A stretch of DNA of 11,733 nucleotides. Origin: an uncultured Gemmatimonadota bacterium. Lineage in GTDB: Bacteria; Gemmatimonadota; Gemmatimonadetes; Longimicrobiales; Gaopeijiaceae. The number at the start of each line of letters is the position of its first letter. The first letter of the stretch is position 1. The stretch lies in the NCBI GenBank assembly GCA_937136445.1, contig CAKZOQ010000331.1:1-11733 (forward strand). The letters run 5' to 3'. Position numbers and translations under genes: made by a program. Of this stretch, positions 7,010 through 11,733 are shown piece after piece. The notes below the pieces were generated by a model. It saw nothing but the letters and a program-made list of their open reading frames with translations, was not told where the DNA came from and ran no database searches.

Positions 7010-8071
7010 GTGCTGACGCGTTGTCTGTTCTGTCATGAACCGTTCCAGGAGAACGGGACGCTGGCACACATGCCGCGTGGGCACGAGATCGCCTACGACC
7101 CCGTCCGCGGTCGCCTCTGGACCATCTGCCGGGGTTGCCACCGTTGGACCCTCTGCCCACTGGAGGATCGGGAAGGGGCGCTCTACGAGCTGGAACGGCT
7201 GGTGCGGGACCACGCCCACCTCGTCACCCGCACCGCCAACATCCAGCTCTACCTCGCCGGGCGCCTCACCCTGGTCCGGGTGGGAGCGGCGGAGCTCACG
7301 GAGCAGGCCTGGTGGCGCTACGGACGGGAGCTCCGGAAGCGCCGCGCCGCCTTCGAGAGCCCTCGATCCCGATTCACCGCCTACACCTTCGGGGCCATGG
7401 CCTGGCTCGCCGACCTGGTGGGGGTCGCCGACGACGATGTCTCCATCGACTGGGAGGACACGCCGGTGGCGGACGTCCTCCGCTGGCGGCGCTTCGGATG
7501 GGCGGCCTGGCACGGACGGGAGACCTGTCCCTTCTGCCACAGCACGCTGGTGGCCCTCCGCTACGACCTGTCCTGGTGGGTGTACCCCCTGCGGGCCGAC
7601 GACGGACGGCTGGGCGTGGGCATCCCCTGCCAGCGCTGCGATCCCTGGACGCCAGAGAAGATCTACGAGCTCCACGGCGACGTGGCGGAGAACACCCTTC
7701 GCCGGGTCCTGGCCTATCAGAACATCGCCGGAGCCGGCGAGGGACGGATCGTGGAGGCGGCGGAGCGGATCCAGGCGGCGGGCTCCGCGGGGGCCTTCGC
7801 CCGGGCGGCCACCCAGGGCCGCGCCAGCCTCTGGAAGATGCGGGGCTCCGGGACGGTGGCGCTGGAGATCGCCCTGAACGAGACGGCGGAGCAGCGCCTC
7901 CTCCAACTGGAGGCCCACGCCCTGGAGTTTCTCTGGAAGCAGGAGGAGGAGCTGGCCCGCATCATCGACGAGGAGCTCACCCCTCGTCGGCTCCTGGCGG
8001 CGCACCTCCGGAGGCTTCCGGTGAAGCTGGCGCCGCGGCTGGCGGAGCTCCTGCCGACGGGGGGTCGCTGA
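7010..8071 (+). CDS. Uncharacterised protein with two zinc-ribbon CxxC pairs
   Basis: 353 residues; I do not recognise a named family. The first block has knuckles CLFC (5-8) and CRGC (40-43), with another Cys at 49. The second has CPFC (173-176) and CQRC (207-210). Each pair is spaced as in a zinc ribbon, so the protein probably binds two Zn2+. Between them lies a charged helical region (about 52-120, with WWRYGRELRKRR) and an acidic segment (140-155); after the second ribbon comes a long Ala/Glu/Arg/Leu-rich helical C-terminus (215-353). There is no signal peptide or membrane span, so it is likely cytosolic. The start is GTG 7010 because GGGAGG at 6998-7003 sits six bases upstream and the first ribbon begins four codons later; GTG 7007 and ATG 6971 are possible. 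From memory it resembles unnamed proteins of Gemmatimonadota. Its stop is only seven bases from that of the convergent coiled-coil gene. Nucleic-acid or protein binding is possible but unproven. Confidence 0.75.
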   Translation: MLTRCLFCHEPFQENGTLAHMPRGHEIAYDPVRGRLWTICRGCHRWTLCPLEDREGALYELERLVRDHAHLVTRTANIQLYLAGRLTLVRVGAAELTEQAWWRYGRELRKRRAAFESPRSRFTAYTFGAMAWLADLVGVADDDVSIDWEDTPVADVLRWRRFGWAAWHGRETCPFCHSTLVALRYDLSWWVYPLRADDGRLGVGIPCQRCDPWTPEKIYELHGDVAENTLRRVLAYQNIAGAGEGRIVEAAERIQAAGSAGAFARAATQGRASLWKMRGSGTVALEIALNETAEQRLLQLEAHALEFLWKQEEELARIIDEELTPRRLLAAHLRRLPVKLAPRLAELLPTGGR

Positions 8072-8078
8072 GGCGCCC

Positions 8079-8567
8079 TCAGCTCCCGGGCGTACCCTCG
8101 TCGTCCCGGGCGTCTCCGGAGGCGCCGAGCATGCCCTCGGATTCCAGCCGGGCCCGGAAGGAGTCGGTGAGGGCGTTGTGGTCCTCCACCAGCATCCGAC
8201 ACACGGCCTGGGTGGCGCGGAGGGAGTCGGCTCGGACTTCCCAGACGTCCACCGAGTCGTTGTAGCCTTCGAAGGCCTCCAGGTAGGCGTCGTACTCTTC
8301 CTCCGGCACCCCCCGCTCGTCCAGCGCTTCGAAGGCGTCCACCTCGCCCCGGAGCTGTCCCACCAGGGTGTCGAATCGTCGGAAGAGGCTCTCCTGGTAG
8401 GCCAACTCGTTGCGGCAGGAGTCCACCGCCACCCGGGCATCGTAGACCTGCTCCTGCAGAGCCCGGACCTGCACCACCCGCTCCCGCTCCGCCTGGATGC
8501 GTCGGGCTACGAGGACCCCGGCCACCACCAGGCCCAGAGCGCCCAGGACCAGGATCGCCCGCTTCAC
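8079..8567 (-). CDS. Small membrane-anchored coiled-coil protein, unknown function
   Basis: 162 residues starting at GTG 8567, with a GAGG motif about nine bases upstream. Residues 4-21 form a single hydrophobic helix, followed by RR and a long, highly charged, heptad-like helical region (about 24-130) and an acidic tail. Orientation by the positive-inside rule is ambiguous because basic residues lie on both sides of the helix. Two cysteines, C51 and C123, lie in the soluble part and could form a disulfide if that part is in the periplasm. I do not recognise the family. It begins 40 bases after the multicopper oxidase stop on the same strand, so it is probably the last gene of that operon and may be an anchor or assembly partner of the oxidase; this rests on position alone. 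Confidence 0.7.
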   Translation of the reverse strand: MKRAILVLGALGLVVAGVLVARRIQAERERVVQVRALQEQVYDARVAVDSCRNELAYQESLFRRFDTLVGQLRGEVDAFEALDERGVPEEEYDAYLEAFEGYNDSVDVWEVRADSLRATQAVCRMLVEDHNALTDSFRARLESEGMLGASGDARDDEGTPGS

Positions 8568-8607
8568 GAAGGGCCGCCTCGGGGGGAGGGAGTCGGGCGC
8601 TCCGGCC

Positions 8608-10311
8608 TCACCGCGCCTCGACCTCGAAGTTGAACATCATCCCCGACTCGAGGTGCTCGGCGATGTGGCAGTGGGCCATCCACGTGCCCGGGTTGGACAT
8701 CTCCACGAGGATGTCCATGGTGCTCCCCACGGGAACGATGGCCGTGTCCTTCCAGACCAGGTTCTCCCGCTCCACGCCGTCCATGGCCAGGACCAGGAAG
8801 CGCTGGCCGTGGATGTGGAAGGGGTGGTTCATGGGGTGGAAGGAGTCCGGGGTGTTGTGCACCCGGATCTTCACGACGTCGCCCACCGAGAAGCGCCAGT
8901 CGATCTCGGCGTTCTCCTTGCCCGTATCGGTGTCGCGGAGGATCCACTCCACCTGATCCGCGGTGGAGAGCCAGTTCATCATGGGCATGGCGTCGTTCCA
9001 CTCCATGGGCGGCACGTAGAGCGTGTCCATCTCCATGGACTGCATGATGGGGAGCGGCAGGTTCTTCACCCGCACCGTCGTCAGCAGCTCGTGGTCCGGC
9101 TCGGAATCGAACCAGCGCCGGAACCCGTCGATGTCCTCCACCACCTCGTCGTGGGTGCGGAGGGTCTCGAAGGACTCCCGGTGGTTTTCGGCCACGTCTT
9201 CGGCACCCACCGAGACCGTGCCCAGGGTGTCCACGTGGGGGTAGAAGATCCCACGGAAGTGGTTCTGGGCCTGGATGGAATTGGTGATGGCCAGCTCCCC
9301 GGAGTCGGGAAAGCGCACGTCCACCACATACCGCTCCGCCGGGGCAATGACCACACTCTGCACCCACTGCTCCCGCTCGTAGCGACCGATGTCCGAGGCG
9401 ACGATCTTCACCGGTGCGTCGCCGAAGGTGACGTTGAAGGTCCGGGAGTTGGCGACGTTGGTGAGAAAGAAGCGGACGACCTCGCCCCGGTCCACCTCCA
9501 GCGACCAGTCGGTGACGCCGTTCACCATCATCACGTTCCCGAAGCGCCCCATGAGCGCATGGGTCGCCGCGGTCTCGCCGTAGGGGATGGGCCCCTGGTC
9601 GTCCATGAGGATGTCGTCCACCACCAGGGGGACTTCCCGGTTGGCAGGACCATAGTGGTCGGGGTCCGGCGACCGCACCAGGAGGTTCCCGAAGAGCCCC
9701 ATGTCCTGCTGGACGTCCTCGCGCATGTGGGGGTGGTACCAGAACATCCCGGCGTCGGGCACGTCGAGTTCGTAGAGGAAGCTCTCGCCCTGCTGGATGG
9801 GGTCCTGGGTGATGCCCGGCACGCCATCGAACTCGTTGCGGAGCCGGAGGCCGTGCCAGTGGATGGTGGTGGGGAGCTGGATGTCGTTGGTGACCCGCAC
9901 CATGACCGTGGCGTTCTGGGGTGCCTGGATGAGGGGCCCGGGGTACTGGCCGTTGTAGCCGTACATGACCATCTCGTGGCCGGCCAGGGTGCGTCGGACC
10001 ATGGAGACCGAGACCTCCAGCGTGTCGCCGTCGTCCAGCCGCGCCACCTCGGAGGGACGGGCCTCGGGGAACATCGCCGGGTCCATGCCGGCGCCGGGGA
10101 GCCAGGCGTTCACCGGGGGCACGGCATTCTCCAGCCCGGGGAGCATGGGCATCTCCATGTCCATGGGCACCATGCGCCAGCCCCCCTCCATGCTCATCCC
10201 CATGTGCATGGAGTGATCCATCTCCATCTCCTGCTGGGCCGCCGCCGGAGCGACGGTGATGCAGCCGACGAGCGCGGCGACGAGGAGAGCCGGGAGGCCG
10301 GACCGCCTCAT
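8608..10311 (-). CDS. Multicopper oxidase with Met-rich N-terminus
   Basis: 567 residues, a typical three-domain multicopper oxidase. All copper sites are intact: HWH (151-153) and HPH (193-195) for the type 2/3 cluster, HPMNHPFHIH (492-501), and HCHIAEHLESGM (547-558) with type 1 ligands C548, H553 and axial M558. Such enzymes oxidise Cu(I), Fe(II), Mn(II) or phenols and reduce O2 to water. Residues 29-56 hold 11 Met and 2 His, and 423-445 hold seven more Met (MQSMEMD and MPMM parts), like the methionine-rich parts of CueO and CopA, so cuprous oxidase or copper tolerance is the leading guess. The export signal can be read two ways: LVGC at 14-17 fits a lipobox, while APAAA-QQ (21-27) fits signal peptidase I. 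ATG 10311 overlaps the stop of the upstream gene as ATGA, so the two are likely translationally coupled. No Tat-type twin Arg motif with the usual consensus is present (MRRSGLP only). Confidence 0.93.
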   Translation of the reverse strand: MRRSGLPALLVAALVGCITVAPAAAQQEMEMDHSMHMGMSMEGGWRMVPMDMEMPMLPGLENAVPPVNAWLPGAGMDPAMFPEARPSEVARLDDGDTLEVSVSMVRRTLAGHEMVMYGYNGQYPGPLIQAPQNATVMVRVTNDIQLPTTIHWHGLRLRNEFDGVPGITQDPIQQGESFLYELDVPDAGMFWYHPHMREDVQQDMGLFGNLLVRSPDPDHYGPANREVPLVVDDILMDDQGPIPYGETAATHALMGRFGNVMMVNGVTDWSLEVDRGEVVRFFLTNVANSRTFNVTFGDAPVKIVASDIGRYEREQWVQSVVIAPAERYVVDVRFPDSGELAITNSIQAQNHFRGIFYPHVDTLGTVSVGAEDVAENHRESFETLRTHDEVVEDIDGFRRWFDSEPDHELLTTVRVKNLPLPIMQSMEMDTLYVPPMEWNDAMPMMNWLSTADQVEWILRDTDTGKENAEIDWRFSVGDVVKIRVHNTPDSFHPMNHPFHIHGQRFLVLAMDGVERENLVWKDTAIVPVGSTMDILVEMSNPGTWMAHCHIAEHLESGMMFNFEVEAR

Positions 10312-10904
10312 CCCGAGAAGCCGTAGGCCGCGCAGTTCTCCACCTGGAAGGGGCCGTGCCCCGCCATGGTGTGCATCATCCCGCTCCGGGACATGCCACG
10401 GAAGGCCACGGGACCGCTCCAGCGTTCGGCGTCGGTCTCCGCGTCCGCGTCCGCTTCCAGCGTGACCACCACCAGGAACTTGTTCCACGCCACGGAGCCG
10501 GTGACCCGACCGTCTTCGTCCAGTGGGCCCAGCCGCCGGATCTCGTCGATCTGGGTGGTGGTGACCCAGGCGACGTAGTTGCCGCTCTGGGGGGTGTCGG
10601 CGTCGGAGAGGTCCACGTGGACGTCGTACTGGTAGCTGCCGTCGGCGGCGATGGAGATGCCGAAGGGGGAGGTGGGTGCGTAGGTGACGTCGGCGTGGGC
10701 GTCGGTGAAGGCCGTGCCCGGCACGTTCTTGGTGCTCACCAGCTCGATGGCGTAGTACTCCGGCGGCTCGGGGTCGGGGGTGCAGACCAGCGCCGGCGGC
10801 AGGCCCGTCGGGGTGGAGGCGGCCGGGGCGATGGTGGGCAGGGAGGCCGCCAGGAGGAGCGGGAGCGCGAGGGCGGAAGCGCGGTGGAGTCGTCGTGCGG
10901 ACAT
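10308..10904 (-). CDS. Secreted protein of unknown function, possible RskA-like fold
   Basis: 198 residues. Residues 1-29 are a clear Sec signal (ARRLHR, hydrophobic core, APAAS cleavage region). The mature part is beta-rich: YYAIEL (50-55), YQYDVHVDL (91-99), NYVAWVTTTQIDEIRRLGPL (109-128), then a strand WNKFLVVVTLEAD (140-152) and SGPVAFRGMS. The order 'Y-x-x-W ... LG-L-DG ... VVVT-E ... GP' faintly recalls the C-terminal sandwich of RskA-type anti-sigma factors, but there is no membrane helix or sigma-binding domain, so this is a fold guess only. C41 and C191 could form a disulfide tying the two ends. The C-terminal GMMHTMAGHG (175-184) is a Met/His cluster that could hold copper. The gene overlaps the multicopper oxidase by four bases (ATGA), which argues for a joint function such as metal delivery. 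ATG 10904 is the only start that keeps the signal peptide; its ribosome-binding motif is weak. Confidence 0.8.
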   Translation of the reverse strand: MSARRLHRASALALPLLLAASLPTIAPAASTPTGLPPALVCTPDPEPPEYYAIELVSTKNVPGTAFTDAHADVTYAPTSPFGISIAADGSYQYDVHVDLSDADTPQSGNYVAWVTTTQIDEIRRLGPLDEDGRVTGSVAWNKFLVVVTLEADADAETDAERWSGPVAFRGMSRSGMMHTMAGHGPFQVENCAAYGFSG

Positions 10905-10942
10905 GGCGTGCGGGGTGCGGGGATCCTTCCGAACAGATCCGA

Positions 10943-10980
10943 CCCCGCCCCCCGTCGGAGGGTTCCGGCGGAGGGCGGGG
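10943..10980. repeat. Long GC-rich hairpin between propeller gene and 198-residue gene
   Basis: Arms 10943-10959 and 10964-10980 pair over the four-base loop GGGT: eight GC pairs (CCCCGCCC with GGGCGGGG), one C/A mismatch, three Watson-Crick pairs and one G-T pair, then CGGA with TCCG. It lies in the 139-base gap within the minus-strand gene run. No T-run follows on the minus strand, so it is not a textbook terminator; it could be a partial terminator, attenuator or mRNA-stabilising element separating the expression of the propeller gene from the oxidase pair. Confidence 0.5.
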
Positions 10981-11043
10981 TGTGCAGGCGTGGTCGGCAG
11001 CGTCGTCCGGGGCCGGCTCAGCTCCCGGGGACGGCCGGGAGGT

Positions 11044-11733
11044 TCAGCGGTCCTCGTCCTGGCTCACGGGCCGGCGGGCCGGGGCGTCCCAGTCCTGGGC
11101 GCTGGAGATGTTCGGCAGGCCCCACTGCTCACCGTTCCAGCCGTCGAATCCGTCCATCTTGAAGGTCCAGAGGCCGGTGGACATGTCGCTCACCACCACC
11201 AGGCCGTCCTCGTTGCGGACGTCGATGCCGAAGGCGCCGTTGAACTGGCTGTAGCGGTCGGTGTTGGGGGCGCCGAGGTAGGTGTCGTAGTAGCCCACCA
11301 GCTGGGGGTTGGTCGGGTCCATGAAGTTGAAGACCTGGAGCCCGTCCAGGTAGCCGGAGGCGAAGACGAAGGGCCACCGCACCTCGTGGTTGTGGATCAG
11401 GTGCTCCCAGTGGGCCGTGAAGGCGGAGATGGGGGAGCGGATGTTCTGGACCTCGCCCTCCAACGCCGGCTGGAGGTCGAAGACCCGGATGGGGGCGTAC
11501 TGGTACTCGGTCTCGGCGATGACGTAGCGGCCGCTGGGGTCGGGGGTGAAGGTGTGGCCGTAGGAGACGCCGCGGACGCCGGTGAGGGTGATGGCGATCT
11601 CCGGGTTGGCCAGATCGCTCACGTCGTAGATGTAGTAGCCGCCCGTGCCTCCGCCGTAGAAACGGTCCTGCCCGGTGTCGGGGTGGTAGCCCACGTAGAA
11701 GTCGTGGTAGCCCCGGCTGCTCCCGCTTCCCAG
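11044..11733 (-). CDS. LVIVD / choice-of-anchor-B type beta-propeller protein, partial
   Basis: 229 C-terminal residues are visible; the frame stays open to the right edge, so the N-terminus is missing. LVIVD-type blades are seen: GGYYIYDVSDLANPEIAITL (31-50), then DGLQVFNFMDPTNPQLVGYY (130-149), and finally a GLVVVSDMSTGLWTFKM strand pair. These match the 'G-L-x-V-x-D-x-S-D-P-x-x-P-x-x-V-G-x-Y' pattern of secreted LVIVD and choice-of-anchor-B proteins, which form beta-propellers at the cell surface or in the periplasm and have no settled function. A cluster HWEHLIHNH (108-116), with H60 nearby in sequence, could bind metal; the His-Asn pair is common in choice-of-anchor-B proteins. The C-terminal 30 residues are polar, with no anchor or sorting domain. 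The gene precedes the 198-residue protein and multicopper oxidase on the same strand, 139 bases upstream. Confidence 0.85.
   Translation of the reverse strand: MGSGSSRGYHDFYVGYHPDTGQDRFYGGGTGGYYIYDVSDLANPEIAITLTGVRGVSYGHTFTPDPSGRYVIAETEYQYAPIRVFDLQPALEGEVQNIRSPISAFTAHWEHLIHNHEVRWPFVFASGYLDGLQVFNFMDPTNPQLVGYYDTYLGAPNTDRYSQFNGAFGIDVRNEDGLVVVSDMSTGLWTFKMDGFDGWNGEQWGLPNISSAQDWDAPARRPVSQDEDR

Noticed and set aside
6758..8440. 560-residue open frame on the minus strand
   Set aside because: It lies antisense to the zinc-ribbon gene and crosses the spacer. Its composition is low-complexity, and it arises because high GC content makes stop codons rare.
8497..10326. 609-residue plus-strand frame rich in His, Val, Gly and Asp
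   Set aside because: It is the antisense shadow of the multicopper oxidase; the His/Val runs come from the complement of common codons. The oxidase frame has all family motifs.
10905..11043. Small gene between the propeller gene and the 198-residue gene
   Set aside because: No frame with a credible start, ribosome-binding site and composition; the stretch is dominated by the hairpin.

Overview
The window is very GC-rich DNA with tightly packed genes. Shine-Dalgarno motifs support several starts, GTG starts are common, and several products carry Tat, Sec or lipoprotein-type export signals. These traits fit a Gram-negative environmental bacterium. My best guess is the Gemmatimonadota, from the mix of LVIVD/choice-of-anchor-B proteins, an exported RidA and a double zinc-ribbon protein of a type I associate with that phylum. 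This is inference from memory; no rRNA or marker gene is present to prove it. I saw no RNA gene, insertion sequence, CRISPR array or phage gene.

Layout. (1) Positions 1-1326, plus strand: the C-terminal end of an Atg22/UMF1-type major facilitator, then an HxlR-family winged-helix regulator whose start codon sits where a promoter-like sequence would begin transcription, so its mRNA may be leaderless. (2) Positions 1354-5254, minus strand: an exported M20-family carbamoylase-type amidohydrolase, a Na+/Ca2+ exchanger whose start appears to overlap the amidohydrolase stop (GTGA), and a berberine-bridge-type FAD oxidoreductase. (3) Positions 5300-6270, plus strand, divergent from the amidohydrolase: a DUF2784 membrane protein and a RidA-fold protein with an N-terminal export signal. 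(4) Positions 6322-6693, minus strand: a SnoaL/NTF2-like protein. (5) Positions 7010-8071, plus strand: an unrecognised 353-residue protein with two pairs of CxxC zinc-ribbon knuckles. (6) Positions 8079-11733, minus strand: a run of four genes reading in from the right edge. These are an LVIVD/choice-of-anchor-B beta-propeller-like protein (N-terminus missing), a secreted 198-residue protein that faintly resembles an anti-sigma RskA-type sandwich, a three-domain multicopper oxidase with a methionine-rich N-terminus, and a small membrane-anchored coiled-coil protein.

The most interesting part is block 6. The 198-residue protein and the oxidase overlap by ATGA and both carry Met/His clusters. 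The propeller protein upstream has its own His cluster. Together they look like an envelope copper-handling or metal-oxidising module with two uncharacterised partners. The second point of interest is the centre of the window, where two enzyme families that normally work in the cytosol (M20 carbamoylase and RidA) sit close together and both carry export signals.
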